Assembly: GCA_964512995.1 (NCBI GenBank)
Contig: CAZELM010000027.1
Location: forward strand, 1-64,000
Source of the DNA: CAZELM01 sp964512995
GTDB taxonomy: Bacteria > CSSED10-310
DNA: 64,000 nt
Direction: 5' to 3'
Shown: in pieces, positions 9,635-20,013 of the stretch
Layout: every line of letters starts with the position of its first letter
How positions within the stretch are numbered: the first letter of the stretch is position 1
The notes under the pieces: generated by a model
Database searches by the model: none
Told to the model about the DNA's origin: nothing
Seen by the model: the letters and a program-made list of their open reading frames with translations, nothing else
Position numbers and translations under genes: made by a program

Positions 9635-10694
9635 CGACATTTCCGATTCCGATGGGAAGAATGAATCGCATCCGCTGATTCTGCACTTTTTTGTCGCGAT
9701 ACATCATCTCGACGAGATCGGATTCATTGCAAAAGGGGATTTTCAATGGCAGCCGGAACCTTTTAAAGAGCTGCTGAATCCGCATGAATAATTCTGAACC
9801 GGTCAGTCCCATCAATTCCGAGATCCGGCATGCGGCGAGGAGACCAAGTCCTACGGATTCTCCGTGCAGCAGCTTCCGGCAGCCGAACCGGGTTTCCAGT
9901 GCATGACCAATGGTGTGTCCCAAGTTCAGAATGGCCCGGATACCCGATTCCCGTTCATCCCGGGAAACGATATCCGCTTTGAGCGAACAGGCGGCCATCA
10001 CAATGTCTGCCAACTCAGTTGAGATAATATGAAGAAGGTTGGGTCTGAGTGATTCAAGCCGCTCGAACAATCCAGCATCGCTCAGCACCCCCATCTTGAT
10101 GATCTCCGCAATACCGTTTGCTCGATGTCTGGGAGCCAGTGTCTTCAAGGTTGTGATATCGCTGATCACGATTGTGGGAGCGTGAAATGCGCCGACCAGA
10201 TTTTTTCCTTCTGGGAGATTAATTGCTGTTTTTCCCCCCACGGATGAGTCCGTTAGTGCGATCAAGGAGGTTGGAACATGGATGTATCGAATGCCTCTCA
10301 TGTAAGTGGCAGCCGCAAATCCACCTAGATCCCCGGCCACGCCACCTCCCAGAACGATCATAAAATCGTCTCTGGATAGTTTGGATTGGATCAGATGGCG
10401 GTGGCAGCGATACAGGGTGCGGATATTTTTGGAAGATTCGCCTGACTTGAAAATGAAAGGGTGGAGCAGCCGGCCGCGGCCATTCACCTCAGCACTCCAC
10501 TGGTTCCACGTGGCCATTAATGGCATGCCGTACAGGGTGTGTACGCGATCGTCGCAAATGATCGCCGCGTTACGGGAATGAAGTGATTCTGGAAGGAGAT
10601 CGGGAAGGCGATTCAGAAGATGAACACCGATGAGGATATGGTATTCATGAGTTGTGGACTGCACCCGGAGGTCGTGCAATATCTCTGTTTTCAC
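9570..10694 (-). CDS. aroB: 3-dehydroquinate synthase
   Basis: 374 residues. It makes 3-dehydroquinate from DAHP in the shikimate pathway, using NAD+ and a divalent metal. The family signatures are GGGVAGDLGGFAA (NAD-binding), HVPTSLIALTDSSVGGKTAIN split around residue 140, and metal-ligand His residues in LNLGHTIGHALE and LLHGESVGLG. The GTG start overlaps the aroC stop as GTGA, so the two are translationally coupled. Its 3' end overlaps the convergent gene by 65 bases. The length is normal for AroB (about 350-370). Confidence 0.96.
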   Translation of the reverse strand: MKTEILHDLRVQSTTHEYHILIGVHLLNRLPDLLPESLHSRNAAIICDDRVHTLYGMPLMATWNQWSAEVNGRGRLLHPFIFKSGESSKNIRTLYRCHRHLIQSKLSRDDFMIVLGGGVAGDLGGFAAATYMRGIRYIHVPTSLIALTDSSVGGKTAINLPEGKNLVGAFHAPTIVISDITTLKTLAPRHRANGIAEIIKMGVLSDAGLFERLESLRPNLLHIISTELADIVMAACSLKADIVSRDERESGIRAILNLGHTIGHALETRFGCRKLLHGESVGLGLLAACRISELMGLTGSELFMRIQQLFKRFRLPLKIPFCNESDLVEMMYRDKKVQNQRMRFILPIGIGNVVIRDDVPVEMILRVLRELQAV

Positions 10695-11920
10695 TGATTT
10701 TCAGATGGTTCGTCATCAGGAATCCGGTCTGTGACGAGGAAAGGAAGCCGCTCGTGATAGGATTCAACGTTCTCTTTGATTTCGTCCATGGAGTCTCCGC
10801 TGAATTTCTGGAGGAAGGCATCGGCAATTACCAGACCTAGTATGGATTCCCCCAAAACACCCATGGGTAAGACCATACAGACTTCTCCGAAAATCTGGGG
10901 TGGTCGATCGGGAGACAGTGTCTGCAGGTTGACAGAATGAAGTGATTTGATGGGACCGGGTGCTGGAGCCAATGCACATCGAACGACTATGGGATTGCCA
11001 TTGGTCACGCCACCTTCGATTCCACCGGAATGATTGGTTCGGCGATAAAGGGTGGGCCGGTTTTTTTTGAATCTGAATTTTTTTACATAGATTGGATCAT
11101 ATACATCCCCGGCGGACTGTGAAGCAGCGGCAAATCCATCCCCGAACTCGATCCCGCGGGTTCCGGGAATACTCAATAATGCCTGGCCGATCAGTGCATC
11201 GATTCGATGGGTCCATTGGGCATAGGACCCGAGTCCGATCGGAACACCGGTCGCAATCAGCTCAAAGACACCGCCTAATGTTTCCCCTTTTTTTCGAGCC
11301 GATTCCAGAGCCAGGATCATACGATTGGCTGCATCGGGGTCGGAGCATCGGATGGATGAGATTTCGGTCAGCTTCTGCAATTCATCTGCATCCGCCGGAA
11401 TATTCATCGCTTTTTCAGGGCCGATGGCAGTTATGTGACTGAAGATATGGATACCGAAACACTGGAGAAACCTCCGGGCAATCGTTCCCGCTGCTACCCG
11501 AATTACCGTCTCCCGTGCACCCGTACACTCTTCAACAATGCGTAAATCCCGGTATCCATATTTGATGGCTCCCGCCAGATCCGGATAGCCTGGCCGGGGA
11601 GTATTCCAGGCACCGATAATCCGCTTCTCCAGAGAATTCAGCAGGACGGTCTGAGCCAGTCCGGCATGCCGGTTTTCCACCTGGAGTGTAATTGGGAGTC
11701 CGATGGTTTCCCCGGATCGAACTCCGGACAAAATGGAAACCTCATCGTCTTCATTGATGATGCGGGAGTCATCGGAGAGGGAGTAGGGTGTATGCAGCCG
11801 TCGGAGTTGGGTATTTATGATTTCAGGCGAAATCAATAATCCAGCAGGAATGCCTTCCAGAAAAGCCAGCAGCGAATACCCATGACTCTCACCGGATGTG
11901 CTCAGTCGAATACCGCTCAT
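10691..11920 (-). CDS. aroC: Chorismate synthase
   Basis: 409 residues. It converts EPSP to chorismate with reduced FMN, the last shikimate step. Visible family motifs are STSGESHG at the N-terminus, RPGYPDLAGA and the conserved RETVIRVAAG region near residues 95-150, EFGDGF, and RTNHSGGIEGG near residue 290. It lies 30 bases downstream of the EF-G gene and overlaps aroB by four bases, so it belongs to the same minus-strand operon. The length is at the upper end for the family. Confidence 0.96.
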   Translation of the reverse strand: MSGIRLSTSGESHGYSLLAFLEGIPAGLLISPEIINTQLRRLHTPYSLSDDSRIINEDDEVSILSGVRSGETIGLPITLQVENRHAGLAQTVLLNSLEKRIIGAWNTPRPGYPDLAGAIKYGYRDLRIVEECTGARETVIRVAAGTIARRFLQCFGIHIFSHITAIGPEKAMNIPADADELQKLTEISSIRCSDPDAANRMILALESARKKGETLGGVFELIATGVPIGLGSYAQWTHRIDALIGQALLSIPGTRGIEFGDGFAAASQSAGDVYDPIYVKKFRFKKNRPTLYRRTNHSGGIEGGVTNGNPIVVRCALAPAPGPIKSLHSVNLQTLSPDRPPQIFGEVCMVLPMGVLGESILGLVIADAFLQKFSGDSMDEIKENVESYHERLPFLVTDRIPDDEPSENQ

Positions 11921-11950
11921 GGATGTTCATCTCCCGTTTCGCCAATGACT

Positions 11951-13999
11951 TTATGTTTCATCCACATCAAAATGCGATAACTGCATGGTATACGTCGCAC
12001 GGCCCTGAGTCAGCGATCTCAATTCGGTGGCATATCCAAACATTTTTTTCAATGGAACCAATGCTCGGATGATCTGGAATTGTTTTCGGGGTTCCATGCC
12101 TTCGATCACCCCTTTTCTCATTTGAATATTGCCGATAACATCTCCGAGAAAGTCGGTGGGAAGCGATATTTCGACGGCCATGATTGGAGAAAGTAGAACA
12201 GGACTGGCTTTCATGCAGGCTTCACGGAATGCGATGGAAGCGACATATTGGAAATCGATGGGAGTGGAAATATCCGGGTTATGGCTACCTCCCATAAGAA
12301 TCGTTTCTACGTCTTCCACGGGATATCCAAGCTGGATTCCGGCGGAGAGGCTGTCACGGATTCCCTGTTCCACTTCTTTGACATAGTGTGCTGGAAAGAT
12401 ATCCGGTGGCACGATTGACCGGAAGGAGAATCCGGAAGATCGTTTTCCGGGGAGCACTTTCAGGACGACGTGTGCATAGCGTTGCTGACCACCCATCAGT
12501 TTATCGAGTTTTTCTTCGTGAATGGCACTTCCCTTGATACTCTCCCGATGCGCAACTTGAGGATTGCCGATTTTTGCTGCAACATTGAATTCTTTGGTCA
12601 AGCGGACGGTCAGGATTTCCAGGTGGAGTTCACCCATGCCAGAGATAATGGTTTGACCGGTTTCTTTATCCTGGTGGACCCGGAATGTTGGATCTTCTTC
12701 GGCCAGTGATTCGAGTGCTTGAGCCATTTTCTCTTGGTCTGCCAGTGTTTTGGGTTCGATTGCCACGAAGATGACGGGAGTAGGGAATTGCATACGTTCC
12801 AGATACACAGGCAACTCCGGGCTGCACAGCGTGTCCCCGGTTACGGAACCCTTCAGCCCGATTGCGGCAGTGATATCACCAGGACCAACGACTTCCTGAC
12901 GTTCTCGTTTATTGGAGAACATCCGGAACAGGCGTCCGATTCGTTCCTCAGAACCCAAACGGGAATTCAGGACGCGGTATGGTGGCTCAAGGCGGCCTGA
13001 ATACACACGAATATAGTAAAGTTTTCTGCGGTCTGCATCGTTCATCACTTTAAAGATCAGTGCGGACAGTGGTTCTTTCGGCTTGGGTGACAGTTCAATG
13101 ATGGATTCATCTGGGAGTTTTTTGGCTTTGACCGGCGGAATATCATCGGGTGATGGAAGATAATCCAGAACACCTTGAAGTACCGGCTGCACCCCTTTAT
13201 TTTTCAGTGCGGAGCCACAGAATACCGGGAAAATATGTGTTGAGATGGTCTGCCGGCGAATGGCTGCTTTGATCTCCTCTGGAGTCAGCGTGTCTTCTTC
13301 CAGATACCTGGCCATGAATTCATCGTCTTGTTCAGCCAGTGTTTCCAGCATCACTTCGCGCCAGTATTGTGCATTTTCCAGCATATCTTCCGGAATATCC
13401 TCGACATCATAATCGATATCGAGTTCGTGATTCCACATCAATGCCCGCATCTCCACCAGATCAATCGCTCCCCGATACGTATTTTCCGAACCGATGGGGA
13501 TCTGGACGGGCAATGGGATGGCGTTCAATCGACTCCGAATCATTTCCAGAACATTATAAAAGTCAGCTCCGAGCCGATCGTTTTTGTTCACGAACACAAT
13601 TCGAGGGATGTGATACCGATCCGCCTGAATCCACACGGTCTCGGATTGTGGTTCAACGCCTCCAACTGCACAGAAAACGGCTACTGCGCCATCCAGAACA
13701 CGAAGACATCGTTCAACTTCGGCAGTGAAATCGACATGGCCGGGAGTGTCAATGATGTTGATCTGATAGTTTTGAAATGAGCAGGTAATGGCAGCAGCGG
13801 TGATCGTGATTCCCCGTTCGCGTTCCTGTTCCATCCAATCCATGATTGTGGAACCATCATCCACTTCACCCATTTTATGCGTATAACCGGTGTAAAACAG
13901 GATTCTTTCTGTCAGCGTTGTTTTACCGGCATCAATATGGGCCATGATGCCGATATTTCGGATCTGTGATAATTTTGTCGACGGCGGTTTGGCCGTCAT
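11951..13999 (-). CDS. fusA: Elongation factor G (EF-G or EF-G2-type paralogue)
   Basis: 682 residues. This translational GTPase drives ribosomal translocation or recycling. G-domain motifs: AHIDAGKTT (G1, about residues 20-28), RERGITI (G2), DTPGHVDFT (G3), and NKND (G4; most EF-Gs have NKMD). The switch region reads [13 protein letters not shown] rather than GEVHDGxATMDWM, a wording closer to the second EF-G class. Domains II-V follow, with the C-terminus at [16 protein letters not shown]. There is no neighbouring rpsL, rpsG or tuf, which also suggests a paralogue outside the str operon. It sits 20 bases after the pilB-like gene. Confidence 0.9.
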   Translation of the reverse strand: MTAKPPSTKLSQIRNIGIMAHIDAGKTTLTERILFYTGYTHKMGEVDDGSTIMDWMEQERERGITITAAAITCSFQNYQINIIDTPGHVDFTAEVERCLRVLDGAVAVFCAVGGVEPQSETVWIQADRYHIPRIVFVNKNDRLGADFYNVLEMIRSRLNAIPLPVQIPIGSENTYRGAIDLVEMRALMWNHELDIDYDVEDIPEDMLENAQYWREVMLETLAEQDDEFMARYLEEDTLTPEEIKAAIRRQTISTHIFPVFCGSALKNKGVQPVLQGVLDYLPSPDDIPPVKAKKLPDESIIELSPKPKEPLSALIFKVMNDADRRKLYYIRVYSGRLEPPYRVLNSRLGSEERIGRLFRMFSNKRERQEVVGPGDITAAIGLKGSVTGDTLCSPELPVYLERMQFPTPVIFVAIEPKTLADQEKMAQALESLAEEDPTFRVHQDKETGQTIISGMGELHLEILTVRLTKEFNVAAKIGNPQVAHRESIKGSAIHEEKLDKLMGGQQRYAHVVLKVLPGKRSSGFSFRSIVPPDIFPAHYVKEVEQGIRDSLSAGIQLGYPVEDVETILMGGSHNPDISTPIDFQYVASIAFREACMKASPVLLSPIMAVEISLPTDFLGDVIGNIQMRKGVIEGMEPRKQFQIIRALVPLKKMFGYATELRSLTQGRATYTMQLSHFDVDET

Positions 14000-14019
14000 A
14001 GTAAATCTCCTTTGCCGTA

Positions 14020-15714
14020 TCAGTCAGTGGAATGTTCCTGGGTAGCACTCATGATTTCTTCAAGTGTTGTCAGCCCTTTCAGTGCTTTGCGAATGCCATC
14101 CTGTCGCAATGTGTGCATTCCGGATTTCCGAGCTTCGGCCTCGATCATAGAGGTATTCACCCGCTCCAAAATCATCGACCGCATCTTGTCTGTCAATAGC
14201 ATCAGCTCAAAGATACCGGTCCTTCCCCGGTACCCGGTGTGCCGACATAATTTACAGCCTGTGCCCCGATACATTTTCATGGATTCCGATCGAAAACGGA
14301 TTCCCATGTTCTCAAAGAGAGAAACAGGGGGTTCATATTCCACTCTGCAATTTGAGCAGACTGTGCGAACCAGCCGCTGCGCGAGAACGCCGATCAGAGA
14401 AGACGAAATCAAAAACGGTTCAACACCCATTTCCAGCAGTCGGACAATCGTTCCGGGTGCATTGTTGGTATGGAGTGTTGAGAGGACAAAATGCCCTGTC
14501 AACCCGGCTTCTATGGCAATCGAAGCGGTTTCCGTGTCCCGTATTTCAGCGACCATGATGATATTGGGATCATGTCGAAGGATTGCACGAAGACCCGTGG
14601 CCCACGTAAAACCGGCCTGAGGATGAATCTGACCCTGAACAGCTCCATCAATTTGATATTCCACTGGGTTTTCGAGTGTGACTATCTTTTTGGTCGGATC
14701 CCGGATCTCGGACAGAATCGAGACCAATGTCGTTGTTTTCCCGCACCCGGTCGGTCCGGTAACCAGGAAAATACCGCGATCGGATTGTAATCCCTGTCGA
14801 AACCGTTCCAACATGGAGGGAGACAGACCAAGATCGTCCAAAAGGATGCGCAGACGTCGTTTCAATATCCTCAGTACCAGTGATTCTCCGAATATCCCCG
14901 GAAAACTCGAAACTCGGAAATCCACATCCATATCATTCACTACTTTGGAGAATCGGCCATCCTGAGGGATCATTCGGATATCGATTTTCATTTGGGAGAT
15001 GATCTTGATCCTCGATGTGACCGTCCCGGTGAGGGATGATGGAATCGTTTCGATCGTGTGGAGGTGGCCATCGATGCGCATGCGGATCCGTAGTCCGTCA
15101 TCATGAGGCTCGAAATGGATGTCCGATGCATTTTCCTCCAGGGCGCGTTGGATATAATCATCGACAAGTTTGACGATTGGGGCTTCTGATTGAGTGAATC
15201 CGGAAGCGGTTAATTTTCGATCATCCATGGGATCGGGTTTTTTTCGAGAATTAACTTCTTTGATCGCTTCCATGATCGCGCCAAGGCGTCCGAAATATTT
15301 ATCAATCAGTTTCTGGATTTCTTCCGGAGAGCCTTCGATATTGCGTATCTGGTTTGTACCACATGAGAAGGCGATCATCTCCTGAGCTTCAAAATCATTG
15401 GGATTCGCCATGGACACATAGGCTTTATTCCCGAGCATGAACAGCGGCATTACAACATGCTTGCGAACCTGCTCCTCCTTGAACTTTTCCAGAAGAACCT
15501 GGTCCGGAATATAGGAATCAAGATCTTTACAGGCAAGAAATGCCAGCACACTGTTTATTTTGATCGGCGTCGTGAATTCTTTTTCCAGGATGATGCGAGT
15601 GAATTTTTTGCCGGATTCCTGTTGGATCTTCATCGCGTCCTGAAACTGAAACTCAGTGATAACCTTTTTCTCCAACAATTTCCGCCCGATCGCTTCTTCA
15701 CTCCAATGTTCCAT
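14020..15714 (-). CDS. pilB: Type IV pilus / type II secretion ATPase (PilB/GspE family)
   Basis: 564 residues. This hexameric ATPase powers pilin polymerisation or pseudopilus extension at the inner membrane. An MshEN-type N-terminal domain (about residues 1-150) begins with [13 protein letters not shown]. The ATPase core has Walker [10 protein letters not shown] near residue 322, an Asp box, Walker [14 protein letters not shown], and a His box ([10 protein letters not shown]). A C-terminal four-Cys zinc site (CSNC and CKLC) is typical of PilB/GspE and absent from PilT. A strong promoter lies 35 bases upstream and EF-G begins 20 bases downstream, making it the first gene of an unusual operon. 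No other pilus genes are in the window except a possible MshEN partner at 25610. Confidence 0.92.
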   Translation of the reverse strand: MEHWSEEAIGRKLLEKKVITEFQFQDAMKIQQESGKKFTRIILEKEFTTPIKINSVLAFLACKDLDSYIPDQVLLEKFKEEQVRKHVVMPLFMLGNKAYVSMANPNDFEAQEMIAFSCGTNQIRNIEGSPEEIQKLIDKYFGRLGAIMEAIKEVNSRKKPDPMDDRKLTASGFTQSEAPIVKLVDDYIQRALEENASDIHFEPHDDGLRIRMRIDGHLHTIETIPSSLTGTVTSRIKIISQMKIDIRMIPQDGRFSKVVNDMDVDFRVSSFPGIFGESLVLRILKRRLRILLDDLGLSPSMLERFRQGLQSDRGIFLVTGPTGCGKTTTLVSILSEIRDPTKKIVTLENPVEYQIDGAVQGQIHPQAGFTWATGLRAILRHDPNIIMVAEIRDTETASIAIEAGLTGHFVLSTLHTNNAPGTIVRLLEMGVEPFLISSSLIGVLAQRLVRTVCSNCRVEYEPPVSLFENMGIRFRSESMKMYRGTGCKLCRHTGYRGRTGIFELMLLTDKMRSMILERVNTSMIEAEARKSGMHTLRQDGIRKALKGLTTLEEIMSATQEHSTD

Positions 15715-15748
15715 GTCGATCTACCTCATGGTTAAATACTTCCAGTAG

Positions 15749-15777
15749 ATGTTAGGGGTGAAATGAAGACCTGTCAA
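15749..15777 (-). promoter_or_regulatory. Sigma70-type promoter for the pilB-fusA-aroC-aroB operon
   Basis: On the minus strand a perfect TTGACA (15777-15772) and TAACAT (15754-15749) are separated by 17 bases, 35 bases before the pilB-type start codon. Confidence 0.7.
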
Positions 15778-15953
15778 GACACAGATAGATATATATATAT
15801 CCAATTGAATCAAGAATTCATGTGTTTGGACTCGTTTCGGAAATATGTGATTTCAATTAGATATGGACATTGTTTGATCTATAAATTAAACTTTGTCAGT
15901 TTAAGCGCCTCCTAAGCCGGGGATGCATTAGAATAAAAGGGAGATTTAACATA

Positions 15954-18596
15954 ATGGCGAAACGACAAAAAAAAGATACTTCCTGTTTCAGCATGAACTC
16001 GATCATCCGACAGATACTCATGGACGGGAAAATTCATACTGCCAAAGACATTGCCATTCACATGAAAAGATACATGTATAAAACAGACCCTCTACCCAAT
16101 GTCACAGCCATGATTCAGATGATGCTGGACCATCATAAGGATATCGAAAAGTCATCCAAGGGCTATAAACTGAAAACGGGTGAATCATTGATGAATTGTG
16201 CGATTGAACTGATCGAGGAAGCTCCAGGACCAATGCTGAAAACAGAGATTATAAAGTTAATCGCAGAAGAACAGGATATTCCTGAAGATGGGATTGAACT
16301 GGATCTGGATGCAGATCCCCGGATTGCCAAAGTCAGCTATAAATCGAAAACATATTACTACCTGGCCAGCCGCAAAAAAATAAACAATCTTGTGTATGAT
16401 ATTCTGAAAGAAAAAGACCGTCCGATGTCGCTGAATGAACTCTATAAGGTATTGGAAACGGAACATAATCTTCCAAGAAAAGAAGTCATTTTTTTACCTC
16501 AGGAGGACAGCAAGATCAAGCGACAAGTCGGATCTAAATTTGCTCTTAATGCATCAAAACCAAAGAAAAAACAAACTGTTCCACTCCACCTCGTGTCCAA
16601 ACCGGAGTTGGAACTGGTGGTTGATTATCTGAAAGATTCCGGTGAACATCTTTCAGCTTCGGATATCGCCGACAAAGTGCTCAATCTGAAGCTCGAATCA
16701 ACCAATCTTCGCGTAAAGCTCTCCAAAGAAAAACGACTCCGCCGAGAAAACGAGCTCTATTATTTTGAACAAGGAGAAAAAAGCACTGAAATACCGCAAA
16801 AAGTTAAAGAACGAGTAGCCAGTCTGTACTTCAGAGTAAAAGCCCGGTTGGTTGGCAGTCAGGAAGTGAATACGGTCGAAAGCCTGCTGGATCGCGTGTA
16901 TAAGATCAACATATCTCATGTCGAATACCATTTCTACCGGATGCTTCTTGAGGATAAACTTCGCCGGGATGAAGGGATTGTCAGATTAATACAAGGGTGG
17001 ATTCGAGCGGACAATGACAATCGTACGGAATGGACTCTCCCACCATCCTTTGCGCCCATTCGACCGCTCTCTCCACCGTCATTATTGGCATTCGATCAGT
17101 TGACCCCTGAGGAACACGCTTTTCTCGCTCAGGAATTTCCCGCAACGACGGAAAAAAATATGATCGTTCATCGGGTTACACCCTCTCAGTGGTATCTTGG
17201 AATCATTCCAATGAGACCGGATGAGATGAGTGTATTCCCGGTGTTGCCTCAGTATTATGAACTTCGACTGATCGATGAAGACTCACACGACGAATTTATC
17301 GGATTTGTCAATCGGAAATATCATGTATTGTCCAATCTTTCCGAATTTTTTAAACGAAAAGCACCCATCGCCGGTGCATTGCTTCGTATATCATCTGCCA
17401 ATGATTCGGATGCATATCGATTCATCGTGTCAATCAAAACAGATGAAGGCGAGATCTCCATGACTGCGGATGATCTGGATTATTTCAATGAACTCGTTTT
17501 CGAAGAACTCAATTTATACGAGTTGATCGAACGTATTTATCAACGCAACCCGGGCGTTTCGTTGTCGCAGCATTATATCTGGGCAGCCGTCAATGCGGTC
17601 CGATCCGTCTCCCGACAGGATATCCTGGCCGTACTCAAAGATTACCGATGCTTTGTACCCGACGAAACTGCTCCCGGATTCTATCTTTTCGATTCTTCAG
17701 TCGGAGATTCCAGGCGGAGTATTGATGTTGAATCAGTGGCAGAACCGGAAGCTCTGGAATTGATACCGGTCGTGGAATCGGAGTTGGAGCATGTTGTTCC
17801 GGATTTGGTGGAAATACCAACTGTTTCAGAAAAAGTCCTGGACGAAGAACTCGTCGATCTGGATGCGTCAAAGTTCAAGAAACAGGAAATCCAGAAAAAA
17901 CGACCGAAGAAACGTAAGGATGATTTGGAAGAGGAACTCCCGGAACACCTGTTACGCCTGAAAGCGTATGAACGGAAGCTCCCCCGACTCAGAGCGAATA
18001 AGCCCGTTGCCGTCAAGCCATCCCAAGAAAAGCAATCACCGGTACCTGACCCGGTGAGTGTCATTTCAATAGGACGGCCGGAAAAGCAGGAATCCTCTAA
18101 AAAACAACCTAAAAAACCCAAGGAAAAATCCCATTCATTACTCACTCCAACACCGCTCCCAGCCGTTCCGGAAGAATGGAACTCCTCCGTGTTGGTCAAC
18201 CCGGATAAAGGAACCGGACACTCCGAACTTCATCGCACTCTCGAAGTACTCAAAACATTTGTGAGCCGAACCCCTCAGGTTCGACGGTCGGATGGCTCAA
18301 TCGTTGTATTTCTGGATAATGATGTCCCAATTTATTTCCGAATTCCTCCAGAAAATCCAAACTGCTGGATTGCGTGGATACCGGAGGAAGACCTCCAGTC
18401 ATTGGATGGATACGAAACGTTTCTCCTGGAAGAAACTCAAAAAGCAAAATACTCCGACAAAGGATATTGGTGGGCGACAGAAAAATTCAGGGGCCCAAAA
18501 GGAAATTCGCGTGATCGAAATGTGCTCGAAGGAGTTCAGATCGTTGCCAAGATACTGGAACTTATGGAAAAGCAACGTAAAACGAGCGGATCCTAA
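15954..18596 (+). CDS. Large protein with repeated winged-helix-like (HARE-HTH/RpoE-delta-like) modules
   Basis: 880 residues; AGGGAG lies ten bases before the ATG. I do not recognise a named family. The N-terminal 260 residues contain four similar modules of about 60 residues, starting near 15, 70, 130 and 200. Each has a helix, a turn with 'PM' or 'HLSAxDI', and a short hairpin ending in Y-Y or F-A, resembling HARE-HTH or RNA polymerase delta winged helices. Similar segments appear near 290-355 and 510-580. An acidic and Lys/Arg-rich unstructured linker (about 590-740) with KKRPKKRK follows, then a conserved-looking C-terminal domain of about 120 residues. It could be a transcription- or chromatin-associated protein. 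No enzymatic motif is visible. It is transcribed alone. Confidence 0.6.
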   Translation: MAKRQKKDTSCFSMNSIIRQILMDGKIHTAKDIAIHMKRYMYKTDPLPNVTAMIQMMLDHHKDIEKSSKGYKLKTGESLMNCAIELIEEAPGPMLKTEIIKLIAEEQDIPEDGIELDLDADPRIAKVSYKSKTYYYLASRKKINNLVYDILKEKDRPMSLNELYKVLETEHNLPRKEVIFLPQEDSKIKRQVGSKFALNASKPKKKQTVPLHLVSKPELELVVDYLKDSGEHLSASDIADKVLNLKLESTNLRVKLSKEKRLRRENELYYFEQGEKSTEIPQKVKERVASLYFRVKARLVGSQEVNTVESLLDRVYKINISHVEYHFYRMLLEDKLRRDEGIVRLIQGWIRADNDNRTEWTLPPSFAPIRPLSPPSLLAFDQLTPEEHAFLAQEFPATTEKNMIVHRVTPSQWYLGIIPMRPDEMSVFPVLPQYYELRLIDEDSHDEFIGFVNRKYHVLSNLSEFFKRKAPIAGALLRISSANDSDAYRFIVSIKTDEGEISMTADDLDYFNELVFEELNLYELIERIYQRNPGVSLSQHYIWAAVNAVRSVSRQDILAVLKDYRCFVPDETAPGFYLFDSSVGDSRRSIDVESVAEPEALELIPVVESELEHVVPDLVEIPTVSEKVLDEELVDLDASKFKKQEIQKKRPKKRKDDLEEELPEHLLRLKAYERKLPRLRANKPVAVKPSQEKQSPVPDPVSVISIGRPEKQESSKKQPKKPKEKSHSLLTPTPLPAVPEEWNSSVLVNPDKGTGHSELHRTLEVLKTFVSRTPQVRRSDGSIVVFLDNDVPIYFRIPPENPNCWIAWIPEEDLQSLDGYETFLLEETQKAKYSDKGYWWATEKFRGPKGNSRDRNVLEGVQIVAKILELMEKQRKTSGS

Positions 18597-18702
18597 GCGC
18601 AGCAGTAATAGGAATAAAGTGATCACGGAGACGGCGGCAGCGGATAATTCGAGATGACAATCATCCATAGGTTCACATTGGGATACTGGATTGGAACGGA
18701 TC

Positions 18703-19254
18703 ATGTATATTATCGATAATGTGTTAATCCCACGGGAACTGATCAAGACAACGTTTCAATGCCGGTATCAGGAATGCGGTGGCGCATGTTGTGTGGCGGG
18801 AGAACTAGGCGCACCGATACTCCGGGAGGAGATCCTGAGGATTGAACAACAATTTTCGGAAATTCAAACTGCCATGGACTCCGACATGATGAAATACTGC
18901 CAGCATCATCCGCTTTTCGTTTTTACCAATGATGCATGGTCGATTCAATGTTTCCAAGATAATGGACGTTGCATCTTTTCAACACTGGAAACATCGACCG
19001 TCAGATGTATTCTTGAAAAGTTTAAGGACCGTGATACTCATCGCAGCCTGCGTCCCATCTCTTGTCAGCTTTTTCCGATTCGCATCAGGCAGGTTGGCAC
19101 TTTCTGGCTACTCGATCATGAGGAGTGGGAAGAGTGCGTCCACAGTTGGGATGCTCCTGTGCCTCTGTTGGCCTTTTCCATGGATGCACTCTCCCTTCGC
19201 TTTGGAGCGGAATGGGTCAACCGACTCGTCGCTCTTCTTCAATCCCTGCAATAG
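18703..19254 (+). CDS. DUF3109-like cysteine-cluster protein
   Basis: 183 residues from the ATG at 18703; an in-frame TTG at 18691 is an alternative. Near the N-terminus it has CRYQECGGACC followed by GELGAPI. Later Cys residues stand in CIFS, CILEK, SCQLFP and ECVHSW. This spacing resembles the DUF3109/YkgJ group of small Cys-rich proteins thought to bind zinc or an Fe-S cluster. The function is not known. It follows the winged-helix protein by about 100 bases on the same strand. Confidence 0.65.
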   Translation: MYIIDNVLIPRELIKTTFQCRYQECGGACCVAGELGAPILREEILRIEQQFSEIQTAMDSDMMKYCQHHPLFVFTNDAWSIQCFQDNGRCIFSTLETSTVRCILEKFKDRDTHRSLRPISCQLFPIRIRQVGTFWLLDHEEWEECVHSWDAPVPLLAFSMDALSLRFGAEWVNRLVALLQSLQ

Positions 19255-19299
19255 CAATCACTGAATACCGCTCCAGCCATTTCGTCCGCAGAACGGGGA

Positions 19300-19548
19300 T
19301 TAATGGTTGTTATGATTCCTGTTTTTTCTGAAGTCCATGGGATCAATCCCATATTTTTCCATCAACACATATAATCCCTTACGATCCCGGCCTGCACGCT
19401 GAGCGGCTCGTTTGACATTTCCTTTCGACCATTTGAGAAGATGATCAAGATACATTTTTTCAAATTTGGCCTTCGCCTCTCGGTAAGATAACGGATCATC
19501 CTTACGAACATTCCCTTCAATCGTTATTAATTCTTCAAAAATTCTCAT
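19300..19548 (-). CDS. Small Fis/NtrC-type helix-turn-helix protein
   Basis: 82 residues; AAGGAGG precedes the ATG. The C-terminal half (NVKRAAQRAGRDRKGLY followed by LMEKYGI) matches the Fis-type HTH that ends NtrC-family activators. No AAA+ or receiver domain is attached, so it is a stand-alone DNA-binding protein. The N-terminal YREAKAKFEKMYLDHLL helix fits a Fis-like dimerisation helix. It converges on the Cys-cluster gene. Targets are unknown. Confidence 0.75.
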   Translation of the reverse strand: MRIFEELITIEGNVRKDDPLSYREAKAKFEKMYLDHLLKWSKGNVKRAAQRAGRDRKGLYVLMEKYGIDPMDFRKNRNHNNH

Positions 19549-20013
19549 CTCATTTTCCTCCTTGATCGTATGAATCGAGAATTTTTAGATTCCCGACGTC
19601 AACGCTTCGTTAATCTCCCGGTTCCGTATATCTGAACAGCAAAATCCATTCCAAAACTCATATAAAGGCATATGTAATTTTATATAATATTTATTTTCAA
19701 TAAGTTACGTCTATAAAAGTGCATTGAGTCGACCATATTGATGGGTTGGATAAGTGGGAATTTTTGTAACATTTTATGAACCATTTGTGTCATATCGCTT
19801 CGATGACAACGATTTCCCGATGATTCATCATCTATGTTGGCAATGACAATGCTTTATCAGCGCAGTCCGCATTCCAACCGGATTTCTGTGTGACTTTTCT
19901 GCATCTATTGATAACTGGTTCATGATGCTGCCTTTTTAATCTCCCCAAATGATCCTTTTTTCGATAGTATGGGGATCGGAAGAATGTGAGATCAACCATC
20001 AGGAGGACAACAG
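19549..20013. other. AT-rich divergent intergenic region
   Basis: About 465 bases between the Fis-like gene (leftward) and lpdA (rightward). The part near 19670-19710 is very AT-rich (TATATAATATTTATTTTC) and may hold the Fis-like promoter. I see no gene, RNA or convincing hairpin. Confidence 0.4.
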
